Assembly: GCA_905216145.1 (NCBI GenBank)
Contig: CAJMST010000002.1
Span: 62,001-126,000, forward strand
Source of the DNA: an uncultured bacterium
GTDB lineage: Bacteria; Actinomycetota; Coriobacteriia; Coriobacteriales; Coriobacteriaceae
Direction of reading: 5' to 3'
DNA: 64,000 nucleotides
The notes beneath the pieces were generated by a model, which saw nothing but the letters and a program-made list of their open reading frames with translations, was not told the DNA's origin and did no database searches. Below are positions 17,754 through 24,840 of this stretch, in pieces; position 1 is the first letter of the stretch; each line of letters starts with the position of its first letter. The position numbers and the translations under genes were made by a program.

Positions 17754-17771
17754 ACCGTTCTCTAGAACGGT
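17754..17771 (+). promoter_or_regulatory. Inverted repeat between selD and yedF
   Basis: ACCGTTC, TCTA, GAACGGT form a perfect 7-bp inverted repeat 20 nt before the yedF start, just ahead of its GAAAGGA site. It could be an operator or an mRNA hairpin. Confidence 0.4.
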
Positions 17772-17790
17772 TCTTTCGAAAGGAAAAACT

Positions 17791-18417
17791 ATGTCTACGA
17801 AAATTGAAGTCAATGCCATGGGCGATGCCTGCCCGCTGCCCGTCGTCAAGACGCTTAAGGCACTCAAACAGCTTGATGGCGAGGGTGCCGTGGTGACCTC
17901 GGTCGACAACGAGGCCGCCGTCAAGAACATCTCCAAGATGGCACAGGAAAAGGGCTGCACGGCCTCGGTCGAGAAAGTTTCTGACGCCGAGTGGCACGTG
18001 ACCTTGGCGACCTCTGGCGCCGTTGCCGTTGCGGACCCCGAGCAGGATGGCGCTGCCTTCTGTGATGCCAGCGCCGGCAAGGGCAAGCTCGTCATTTCCG
18101 TCTACACCGATTGCATGGGCCGTGGCGACGACGAGCTGGGCCACAAGCTCATGAAGGCCTTCATCTTTGCCGTGACGCAGCAGGAGGAGCTGCCCGCGAC
18201 CATGCTGTTCTACAACGGCGGCGCCAAGCTCACCGTCGAGGGCTCTCCGGTGCTCGACGACCTGAAGGGCCTGGCCGAGCAGGGCGTCGAGATCCTCACC
18301 TGCGGCACCTGCCTCGATCACTATGGCATTAAGGACCAGCTGGCGGTGGGCGAGGTCACCAACATGTACGTGATCGTGGAGAAGATGGAGCAGGCCGTGC
18401 GCGTTGTGCGCCCGTAG
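17791..18417 (+). CDS. yedF: YedF-type selenium-metabolism sulfurtransferase-like protein
   Basis: The 208-residue protein has an N-terminal TusA-like domain with the redox CPxP motif (MGDACPLPVVKTLKAL, Cys about residue 13) and a C-terminal DsrE-like domain with further cysteines (DCMGRGDDELG, LTCGTCLDHYG). This two-domain form tracks with SelD across genomes and is thought to handle selenium or persulfide, but its reaction is unproven. GAAAGGA precedes the ATG. It lies between selD and the DUF3343 gene. Confidence 0.9.
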   Translation: MSTKIEVNAMGDACPLPVVKTLKALKQLDGEGAVVTSVDNEAAVKNISKMAQEKGCTASVEKVSDAEWHVTLATSGAVAVADPEQDGAAFCDASAGKGKLVISVYTDCMGRGDDELGHKLMKAFIFAVTQQEELPATMLFYNGGAKLTVEGSPVLDDLKGLAEQGVEILTCGTCLDHYGIKDQLAVGEVTNMYVIVEKMEQAVRVVRP

Positions 18418-18436
18418 CGTATTGGTTGGAGTTGCC

Positions 18437-18688
18437 ATGAGGGAGAAGCGCCCGGCGCTTGTCATCACGTTTCCTACCACGGCGGCCGCCATGGGCTGCG
18501 AGTCCCTGTGCATCGAGCGCGGCCTTCCCGGGCGAACGATTCCCGTGCCCGGGGAGGTCGCTGCCGGCTGCGGTTTGGCATGGAAGGCACAGCCTTCGGA
18601 TGAGGACCTGCTGCGCGGCGAGCTTGCTGCGGCAGGCGTTCCCACTGAGGGCTTTACGGTGATCGACATGTGGGAGGTCGTGCGATGA
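18437..18688 (+). CDS. DUF3343 (putative Se/S carrier-like) protein
   Basis: The 83-residue protein contains LVITFPTTAAAMGCESLC followed by GRTIPVPGEVAAGCGLAWK, with cysteines in MGCESLC and AAGCGLA. The family is described as a putative selenium/sulfur carrier because it sits beside selD, yedF and cysteine desulfurases. TTGGAG precedes the ATG. The stop overlaps the desulfurase start (ATGA), implying coupled translation and a functional link. A second, longer member is at 46449-46844. Confidence 0.85.
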   Translation: MREKRPALVITFPTTAAAMGCESLCIERGLPGRTIPVPGEVAAGCGLAWKAQPSDEDLLRGELAAAGVPTEGFTVIDMWEVVR

Positions 18689-19824
18689 TCTACCTGGATA
18701 ACGCGGCGACGACCATGCACAAGCCGCAGACGGTCATCGGCGCCGTGACGCAGGCGATGTGTTCGCTCGGCAATGCCGGGCGCGGCGCCACGTCAGGTGC
18801 CCTCGATGCCGCGCGTACGATTCATGGTTGCCGCGCCAAGCTTGCGCGCCTGCTGGGATGCCCGCGCGCTGACCATGTGTGCTTTGCACCTAACTCGACG
18901 GCGGCGCTCAACACCGCCATCAACGGCGTGGTGCGTCCCGGCGACCGCGTGGTCACGACGGTGCTTGAGCACAACTCAGTGCTGCGTCCGCTTAATCGTC
19001 TTGCGGCTGAGCGGGGTGTGACCGTTGAGCATGCGGGCTGCGACGCGAACGGCGCGCTCGACTACGACGAGCTCGGGCGGTTGGTCACGCCGGGCACGCG
19101 TGCCGTGGTTGTGACGCACGCCTCCAATGTGACCGGCAACGCGGTCGACATTGCGCGCGTGGCTGCCATCGCGCATGCGGCCGGCGCGCTGTTGATCGTC
19201 GATGCTTCGCAGTCTGCCGGCGCGATGCATGTCGATATGCGGGCTATGGGCCTCGACGTCGTGTGCTTTACCGGCCACAAGGGGCTCATGGGTCCACAGG
19301 GCACCGGCGGCTTGGCCGTGGCGGAGGGCGTTGACGTGGCTCCGTGGGCCATGGGCGGCACGGGCGTGCACAGCTTCGATGCACTGCAGCCGCTCGAGTG
19401 GCCCACGCGCCTTGAGGCGGGCACGCTCAACGGTCACGGCATCGCGGGACTTTCTGCCGGCCTCGACTTTATCGACGCCCAGGGTGGGGTCGAGGCGATT
19501 GCTGCCCACGAGCGTGCGCTCGCTGATCGCTTCCTTGCCGGTGTGCGCGAAATCCCCGGCATTGCGCTCTACGGTGCGTTTGATCAGCCCGTGCGCTCGG
19601 CGATCGTCTCACTCAACGTGGGCGATATCGATTCGGCCGAGATCTCGGACGCGCTCATGCAAGGGTGGGGGATTGCGACGCGCCCCGGCGCCCATTGCGC
19701 TCCGCTCATGCACCGCGCGCTGGGAACCGAGCGCCAGGGTATCGTTCGCTTTTCGTTTGGGTATTTCAACACGGACGAAGAAGTCGATACTGCGATTGAC
19801 GCTTTGCGCGATTTAGCCTGCTAG
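18685..19824 (+). CDS. Cysteine desulfurase / selenocysteine lyase-like PLP enzyme
   Basis: The 379-residue class V aminotransferase-fold enzyme begins MIYLDNAATTMHKPQ. The PLP lysine is in CFTGHKGLMGPQG (about residue 199) and the catalytic cysteine in RPGAHCAPLMH. It probably belongs to the branch found with selD and yedF rather than IscS/SufS, and may mobilise S or Se from Cys or Sec to the neighbouring carrier. It overlaps the DUF3343 gene by 4 nt. A terminator follows. Confidence 0.88.
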   Translation: MIYLDNAATTMHKPQTVIGAVTQAMCSLGNAGRGATSGALDAARTIHGCRAKLARLLGCPRADHVCFAPNSTAALNTAINGVVRPGDRVVTTVLEHNSVLRPLNRLAAERGVTVEHAGCDANGALDYDELGRLVTPGTRAVVVTHASNVTGNAVDIARVAAIAHAAGALLIVDASQSAGAMHVDMRAMGLDVVCFTGHKGLMGPQGTGGLAVAEGVDVAPWAMGGTGVHSFDALQPLEWPTRLEAGTLNGHGIAGLSAGLDFIDAQGGVEAIAAHERALADRFLAGVREIPGIALYGAFDQPVRSAIVSLNVGDIDSAEISDALMQGWGIATRPGAHCAPLMHRALGTERQGIVRFSFGYFNTDEEVDTAIDALRDLAC

Positions 19825-19838
19825 AGCGTATATACTTG

Positions 19839-19868
19839 CGGGACGGGTCTTTTGCCCGTCCCGTTTTT
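19839..19868 (+). terminator. Terminator at the end of the selenium operon
   Basis: GGGACGGG pairs with CCCGTCCC (8 bp) with a TCTTTTG loop, followed by GTTTTTG. Confidence 0.9.
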
Positions 19869-19891
19869 GTTTCGACCCGAAAGGTGTGCCT

Positions 19892-21250
19892 ATGGCTTCA
19901 TCCGTCCCGCGCGGTCTGCGTTCCGACCATGTCGTTACCGTCGGCATCGCGCTGTTCTCGATGCTCTTTGGCGCCGGTAACCTCATCATTCCGCCGCTGC
20001 TGGCACTTCAGGCCGGCACGGCCACGCCGCTTGCCATGATCGGCTTTTTGATTGCCGCTATCGGTCTGCCTGTTATGGGATTTATCGCCGTCGCGCTCGC
20101 CGGAACGGCGCGCGAGCTTGCCGGCCGCGTGCACCCCAAGTTTGGTGAATTTTTTGTCGCGGCGGTGTATCTGGCCATCGGCCCGTGCTTGGCCATTCCG
20201 CGCACAAGCTCTACGGCGTTCGAAATGCTGGTGCCGCTGCTACCCGAGGGTGTTTCACTCGGCACGGCACGTTTGGTGTTTGCCATTGGGTTCTTCGTCG
20301 TCGCGTTTGTGCTCACGCTGCGTCCGGGCGTTATCACGCGCGTGCTCGGGCGCATTACGGGCCCCGCGCTCATTGCGCTCATCGTGCTGGTCGTGGGTGC
20401 TGCCGTGATCTCGCCGCTGGGACCGGCTGCCGCGCCGCAGACTCCCTACAATGCCGGTGCTACCGTGCAGGGCTTTTTGACCGGTTATCAGACCATGGAT
20501 CTGCTTGCGTCGCTCGCCTTCGGCATCATCATCGCCGAGACCATCCACGAGTTGGGTGTTACCGATGACAAGCGCGTGGCCTTTGAGATTTCGCGCTCCG
20601 GTGTGATCGCCGGCGTGCTCATGGCCGTCATCTACTGCGGTTTGGCCCTTGCCGGTATGCAGCTCGGCACCGTGATGTCCGACGCCACCAACGGCGCCGC
20701 CATTCTCGCCCGCTCGGCCTCCATGCACTTTGGGCTTGCCGGCACGGTCGTGGTCTTCGCAATCTTCTTCCTCGCCTGCATGAACGTGTGCATCGGCCTC
20801 ATCAGCTGCTGCTCGCGCTACTTCTGCGAAACGTATGTGGTCGAAGGGGGAGCGGAGGCCTCTGAGGAGGCCATGCGCCATCCCTTTGCGGTTCTCGCCT
20901 TTGTGTTCGCAGCGTTTTCGTGCGTGCTCTCCAATGTGGGCCTCGACGTGATCCTTATGTTCTCGGTGCCCATGCTCAACGCCTTGTATCCCGTCGCCAT
21001 CGTGCTGGTCCTCATGGGTTTGGTACACGGTTTTTGCGACGCAAATCCGCAGGTGTGGGTGTGGGTCGGCGGCGTGGTCGCCGTGCAGAGTGTGATCACC
21101 TCGGTCCGCGATGCGTTCTTTGTGGGCACGTGGCTGCCGTTTGATGTTCTTCCGCTGGCGGATATCGGTGCCGCGTGGGCGCCGGTTGCCGTGGTTGCCT
21201 TTGTGATCGGTCTGCTCCATAGTCGTTTTGTCGCACATTCGAGGAGCTAA
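19892..21250 (+). CDS. brnQ: Branched-chain amino acid transport system II carrier protein
   Basis: The 452-residue polytopic protein matches the LIVCS (BrnQ) family in length and sequence: VGIALFSMLFGAGNLIIPPLL at the N terminus, GPCLAIPRTSSTAFEM, and the QTMDLLASLAFGIII segment. It is predicted to import Leu, Ile and Val with Na+ or H+. The ATG at 19892 follows GAAAGGTG; an in-frame GTG at 19886 is less well placed. Confidence 0.92.
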   Translation: MASSVPRGLRSDHVVTVGIALFSMLFGAGNLIIPPLLALQAGTATPLAMIGFLIAAIGLPVMGFIAVALAGTARELAGRVHPKFGEFFVAAVYLAIGPCLAIPRTSSTAFEMLVPLLPEGVSLGTARLVFAIGFFVVAFVLTLRPGVITRVLGRITGPALIALIVLVVGAAVISPLGPAAAPQTPYNAGATVQGFLTGYQTMDLLASLAFGIIIAETIHELGVTDDKRVAFEISRSGVIAGVLMAVIYCGLALAGMQLGTVMSDATNGAAILARSASMHFGLAGTVVVFAIFFLACMNVCIGLISCCSRYFCETYVVEGGAEASEEAMRHPFAVLAFVFAAFSCVLSNVGLDVILMFSVPMLNALYPVAIVLVLMGLVHGFCDANPQVWVWVGGVVAVQSVITSVRDAFFVGTWLPFDVLPLADIGAAWAPVAVVAFVIGLLHSRFVAHSRS

Positions 21251-21261
21251 GGCATCAATGC

Positions 21262-21290
21262 TTGCACAGGCGGGGAGTCTCCCCTATAAT
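21262..21290 (+). promoter_or_regulatory. Promoter of the tRNA-Pro/tRNA-Gly operon
   Basis: TTGCAC (21262-21267) and TATAAT (21285-21290) are separated by exactly 17 bp, about 50 nt before tRNA-Pro. The spacer contains the palindrome GGGGAGTCTCCCC (21272-21284). Confidence 0.8.
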
Positions 21291-21341
21291 TTCCTTCGCT
21301 TTGGGACATGCAAGGTTTAGACCTTAGCTGCTCAACACCTT

Positions 21342-21418
21342 CGGGACGTGGCGCAGTTTGGTAGCGCGCCTGCTTTGGGAGCAGGATGTCGCAGGTTCAA
21401 ATCCTGTCGTCCCGACCA
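21342..21418 (+). tRNA. tRNA-Pro (anticodon TGG)
   Basis: The acceptor arms CGGGACG and CGTCCCG pair, the anticodon loop is TTTGGGA, the T loop is GGTTCAAATCC and CCA is encoded. Confidence 0.95.
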
Positions 21419-21424
21419 TATCTT

Positions 21425-21498
21425 GCGGGCGTAGTTCAATGGTAGAACCCCAGCCTTCCAAGCTGATGACGCGGGTTCGATTCCCGTCGCCCGCTCCA
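21425..21498 (+). tRNA. tRNA-Gly (anticodon TCC)
   Basis: The acceptor arms GCGGGCG and CGCCCGC pair, the anticodon loop is CTTCCAA, the T loop is GGTTCGATTCC and CCA is encoded. It is 6 nt after tRNA-Pro, so the two are co-transcribed. Confidence 0.95.
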
Positions 21499-21510
21499 TA
21501 GGATAGTTTT

Positions 21511-21546
21511 AACGGCTTTGGCTCTATTTGGTGCCAGAGCCGTTTT
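21511..21546 (+). terminator. Terminator of the tRNA operon
   Basis: AACGGCTTTGGC pairs with GCCAGAGCCGTT (12 bp with one G-T), followed by TTTT. Confidence 0.85.
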
Positions 21547-21578
21547 CATATACATGCCGGGGACCCCACATCCCCTCC

Positions 21579-21649
21579 TAAGTTGCGGTGAAATAGTTCC
21601 TGGATTAGCCGCAAAAGCTGTTATCCAGGAACTATTTCACCGCAACTTA
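21579..21649 (+). repeat. Dispersed hairpin family, copy 2
   Basis: A 71-bp palindrome with perfect 27-bp arms, outer AAGTTGCGGTGAAATA, inner class GTTCCTG. CCCCTCCT flanks it on the left, facing the tRNA operon. Confidence 0.9.
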
Positions 21650-21710
21650 TTGAGGCCGAGCGGGCTGGGTCGATGATGGGTTCTGTTGTCGAGAAGATGA
21701 GGACAGCCGG

Positions 21711-22718
21711 TCAGGAGTCTGCGTAGGGTTTTGTGGTTGGTATACCGTAGCCGCGCATCATGGAGCCGAACGCTTTGACATCGTAGGTGTCTGAGAGCTT
21801 GAAATGAATGACGTTGTGGCCCATGGCACGCAGGTTCGTGTCGCGCATGAGGGCAGCTCGATAGGTTTTTGCCGCAGTATGTTCCGGATCATTTTGGGCA
21901 TCGTCCTCAAACTTGCCTAGTCCATGCAGCTCAGCCAGCATCCATGAGCCGTTTGGCATCTGCCAGCCGTAATCTGCCAAATAATAGCCGGCGTTTCCCG
22001 GTCGAGTGATTTCAACCTGAAGTTCGGGAGCGGCAACTCCCGCCAGAATCATTGCCGCCCGTGCTTCGGATTCTCCACCGTTATCCGATCTGCCATCCAT
22101 GTGTTCAAAAACGTCAAATGCGCGCGCGATGCCGTGCAGTCCGCGGCAGTTCGTTTGTGCATATGCACGCAATTCTTCACGCTCGACACCGTACTCACGA
22201 GCCAACCCGTCGACATAGCCTAGTGCATATCGAAAAGCGTTAGTTCGGGCGATGTCGACCACCGTGCGATATGGATTCGTTAACGTAAAAGGACCGAGCT
22301 GCCATACGTCGCCCGGCCGCCAGCGTCGGTATTCAACGAATTCGTACATATCGCGTCTGGTGGAACGCGGCAACAGCACTTGCACCTTGTCGAGAAGCGA
22401 ATATGCAGAACCGATGCCATAGAGCAGTGCCGCCGTTGCTCCACAAAACACGGCATTCGGTTCAACGACCGCAATAGCGGATGCCAATTGAAAGATGCGA
22501 TCTTCGACGCCGAGGTCATTCCAATACGCGGGATCAGCGTAGACATGGTTGTAGAGTCGAATAATCATCTCTTTTTGCATGAGCGCGTAGGCACAGCGTT
22601 CATCCCATTTTTTGGTAGCTACAAACAGGTGCCCGTCATGATGGGCCTCGAATAACCGGAAGAATAGCTCTAATTGCGGTTTGGTACAGCGTTTATCATG
22701 ACTCATTTTCGACCCCAT
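21711..22718 (-). CDS. AbiEi-like / PD-(D/E)XK-type nuclease-fold protein of unknown function
   Basis: I do not recognise a named family with certainty. The 335-residue protein has an N-terminal part with CGATAALLYGIGSAYSLLD and TNPYRTVVDIART, as in AbiEi-type antitoxin or abortive-infection proteins. The C-terminal ~120 residues resemble a DUF559/Vsr-like nuclease fold: SEARAAMIL, DYGWQMPNG, AELHGLGKFE, then a final VIHFKLSD. Codon use and GC look lower than in the neighbours and tRNA genes lie beside it, so it may be acquired. The start is uncertain (22718 or 22706); neither has a strong ribosome binding site. Confidence 0.6.
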   Translation of the reverse strand: MGSKMSHDKRCTKPQLELFFRLFEAHHDGHLFVATKKWDERCAYALMQKEMIIRLYNHVYADPAYWNDLGVEDRIFQLASAIAVVEPNAVFCGATAALLYGIGSAYSLLDKVQVLLPRSTRRDMYEFVEYRRWRPGDVWQLGPFTLTNPYRTVVDIARTNAFRYALGYVDGLAREYGVEREELRAYAQTNCRGLHGIARAFDVFEHMDGRSDNGGESEARAAMILAGVAAPELQVEITRPGNAGYYLADYGWQMPNGSWMLAELHGLGKFEDDAQNDPEHTAAKTYRAALMRDTNLRAMGHNVIHFKLSDTYDVKAFGSMMRGYGIPTTKPYADS

Positions 22719-22890
22719 GGTCTCGAGGGGGAGTGAATGACACTACGCTATCCCATATTTGGCCCGCCTGACCTTGCCATGAACTGACCAAAAGCTTGAC
22801 GGGGCAGGTCAGAGTCATGAGTCGTAGCCATACATATCGGCAAACGGTTGATTAGTGCCCCTCGGCGGCACTAAAAACCACCCTTACAGA
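22719..22890. other. Non-coding gap upstream of the nuclease-like gene
   Basis: No gene is seen. The stretch holds two weak hairpins (CTGACC with GGTCAG around 22768-22816, and AGTGCC with GGCACT around 22855-22874) and leads into dispersed hairpin copy 3. Confidence 0.4.
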
Positions 22891-22960
22891 AAGTTGCGGT
22901 GGAATAGTTCCTGAAAGGCTCGAATAAGCCTAAATCCAGGAACTATTTCACCGCAACTTA
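22891..22960 (-). repeat. Dispersed hairpin family, copy 3 (inverted)
   Basis: AAGTTGCGGTGGAATAGTTC pairs with the right arm ending CACCGCAACTT. The AGGAGGGG flank is on the right, so on the minus strand it follows the PIN-domain gene with the same polarity as the other copies. Confidence 0.88.
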
Positions 22961-23004
22961 GGAGGGGATGGGGCTGAGGGGCGGGCGATGCCGTTGCCTG
23001 CCGG

Positions 23005-23502
23005 TTAGTGGCGACCGTGGTGGCGGAGCTTGTCGATGGTGGCATCGGTGCCGTGGCTGCGGGCTTCGGCGGCGCGGCCGCGGACGTCGGCGGCGCGGTC
23101 GCGGGCGTCGGCAGCGGTTTGGCGCTTGCGGCGGTAATCGATCATGCCTTGGATGATGGGCTTGCCAAAGCTCACGACATCATCGTTGTAGATGGCGGTT
23201 CGGGCTGCGAGGAGACAGTCGGTAAAGTCCATATGGGTCTTGCCAAAGAGTTTGACGGCAAGGGCGACAACGGTGGGCTCGTCGACCATGACGTCATCGA
23301 GCAGCCTTTTCATGGCCGCAGCAATCTCAACGCGGGGAACTTTATAGACGTCGCGCAGCGTGACCACGACGCGCGTGATGATTTCGGGGTAGACACGAGC
23401 GGTGCGCGTGGCGATGACCTTGGCGGCGCGCGGTGACAGGACCTCGTCATCGTCGAGCAGATAGCGAAGGATGACGGTCTCGTCGATGATGGTGCTACTC
23501 AT
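23005..23502 (-). CDS. PIN-domain (VapC-like) toxin
   Basis: The 165-residue protein has a PIN-type nuclease fold: TIIDETVILRYLLDDDE at the N terminus with the first acidic residue, a conserved central region, and HMDFTDCLLAA with the later acidic residue. PIN toxins cleave RNA. A charged C-terminal tail of about 35 residues (ADARDRAADVRGRAAEARSH) is unusual and may bind antitoxin or nucleic acid. Its ATG overlaps the end of the antitoxin gene by 8 nt, the usual toxin-antitoxin arrangement. Confidence 0.72.
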   Translation of the reverse strand: MSSTIIDETVILRYLLDDDEVLSPRAAKVIATRTARVYPEIITRVVVTLRDVYKVPRVEIAAAMKRLLDDVMVDEPTVVALAVKLFGKTHMDFTDCLLAARTAIYNDDVVSFGKPIIQGMIDYRRKRQTAADARDRAADVRGRAAEARSHGTDATIDKLRHHGRH

Positions 23503-23818
23503 GGATATCTACTTCCTCGGGACCCAAAATTGAATCGTCACTTTCTGTGGCAAGGTATTCAATCCAGGCATTGCGCTCCTCGGAGCGGCGATTGGGGTCA
23601 CCATATGCTTTGAGCGATCCATAGGCGGCGGTGCCGTCCTTTGAGCGCACGGCGACCGGCTGAAAGGGGAGCTTGCGCATCAAAATGCTCTGCGCGACAA
23701 AAAGACGGACGGCCTCGGCGAGCGATGTGCCCATGGCGTCGTAGAGACGTTCGGCATGTTGCTTGTCTTCCTCGTGAATGCGCACCTGCAGGATGGCTCG
23801 TTTTTGAGTCGATGACAT
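23495..23818 (-). CDS. RelB/DinJ-type antitoxin
   Basis: The 107-residue protein has a ribbon-helix-helix-like N terminus (RAILQVRIHEEDKQHAERLYDAMGTSLAEAVRLFV), as in RelB/DinJ antitoxins, and an acidic C terminus likely to wrap the toxin. The ATG at 23818 is chosen because AAGGGGG lies 6 nt upstream; longer in-frame starts lack one. It should neutralise the PIN toxin and repress the operon. Confidence 0.75.
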   Translation of the reverse strand: MSSTQKRAILQVRIHEEDKQHAERLYDAMGTSLAEAVRLFVAQSILMRKLPFQPVAVRSKDGTAAYGSLKAYGDPNRRSEERNAWIEYLATESDDSILGPEEVDIHE

Positions 23819-23875
23819 CACTGGCCCCCTTAATGAGCGTGCAATATAGTCGGTCAAATGCGGCATGTGCCGATA

Positions 23876-23913
23876 CTTGAGCATCTTATAACGATTACTT
23901 TATTTCGCTCAAG
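23876..23913 (-). promoter_or_regulatory. Antitoxin promoter within an inverted repeat
   Basis: On the minus strand TTGAGC (-35) and TATAAG (-10) are 16 bp apart. CTTGAGC (23876-23882) and GCTCAAG (23907-23913) form a perfect 7-bp inverted repeat spanning the promoter, as expected for an autoregulated toxin-antitoxin operator. Confidence 0.6.
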
Positions 23914-24041
23914 TAAATAACCATTAACATGTATACAAGCGTAATACATCCAAAATGAGAGTGCGTAAAAATCTCTGAGGCGTACGCATGTAATACACTC
24001 ACCTTTATAGCCTCTAGAGAATAATTCCAACCTGCCAAAAC

Positions 24042-24067
24042 CCCTGCAATACACCCGTATTGCAGGG
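24042..24067 (+). promoter_or_regulatory. Perfect 11-bp palindrome upstream of the formate hydrogenlyase locus
   Basis: CCCTGCAATAC (24042-24052), ACCC, GTATTGCAGGG (24057-24067). No T run follows, so it is better read as an operator than a terminator. It lies 179 nt before the first gene of the locus. Confidence 0.6.
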
Positions 24068-24151
24068 CCTATGCTCAAGTTTGCCACCTGCAACTGCGTA
24101 TATTTAACCTGTATATCGTTGGAGGAATTCTATCGAAGTGCCTGTTTCGCC

Positions 24152-24237
24152 GCATGCATTCGATATGTCGATGCCAGGCCACGGGCGGCTTGGAGCAACG
24201 TCGACAGGGTCTCTCCGGCATGGGATTCAGGAGGGAG
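24152..24237 (+). other. Structured leader of the formate hydrogenlyase locus
   Basis: Two adjacent hairpins are visible: GCATTCGA with TCGATGC (24156-24174, one bulge) and CCAGGCC with GGCTTGG (24174-24193, loop ACGGGC). GGAG and CTCC can pair further on before the ribosome binding site GGAGGG. This could be a cis-acting RNA such as a Mo-cofactor-type riboswitch, but I could not match it to a consensus. Confidence 0.35.
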
Positions 24238-24245
24238 TGAACAAC

Positions 24246-24764
24246 ATGGGCAATAAACGAGTCGTAGCCGATTCCTCACGCTGCATTGGGTGCCAAACCT
24301 GTATGGCGGCGTGCATCGAGGCGCACGACATCCCCGGCAACATCGCCGCGCCGCGCCTGCGCGTGACGCGTACGTACGAGATCTCCGCACCGGTGGCTTG
24401 CCATCACTGCGAGGATGCACCGTGCGCGAAGGCCTGTCCTACGGGCGCCTTGTTCTTTGATCCAAAGAACCATCGTATCGGCGTCAACGAGGACAACTGC
24501 ATCGGCTGCAAGAGCTGCGTCATGGCATGCCCCTTTGGCGCCGTGAGCGTGGCGACCACGCAGGTTCCGGTCTTGATGGGCGACGTTCGCGTGGGTTCGC
24601 AGACCAAGAGCTTCGTGCTCAAGTGCGACCTGTGCGTGGACCGTCCCGGCGGTCCGGCGTGTGCCGAGGCGTGCCCGACCAAGGGCCTCACCCTGGTTGA
24701 CGAGGAGCGCCTGGCAGAACTGACTGCCGAGCGTGCCCGCGCCACCATCGAAAACGAGGCGTAA
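24246..24764 (+). CDS. 4Fe-4S ferredoxin-type electron carrier of the formate hydrogenlyase (HydN/HycB-like)
   Basis: The 172-residue protein has four [4Fe-4S] motifs: CIGCQTCMAAC, CHHCEDAPCAKAC, CIGCKSCVMAC and CDLCVDRPGGPACAEAC. It should carry electrons between FdhF and the hydrogenase. CAGGAGGGAG precedes the ATG at 24246; upstream in-frame ATGs lack such a site. A second, related protein (27142) lies on the other side of fdhF; which one is the stable FHL subunit is unclear. Confidence 0.9.
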   Translation: MGNKRVVADSSRCIGCQTCMAACIEAHDIPGNIAAPRLRVTRTYEISAPVACHHCEDAPCAKACPTGALFFDPKNHRIGVNEDNCIGCKSCVMACPFGAVSVATTQVPVLMGDVRVGSQTKSFVLKCDLCVDRPGGPACAEACPTKGLTLVDEERLAELTAERARATIENEA

Positions 24765-24840
24765 GCGGGCGGCCATACAGGCCCAATGATTGTCAAACAA
24801 GTACCGAGCATTCGGTAGCAGAGAAAGGAAGGAGGGTGTC

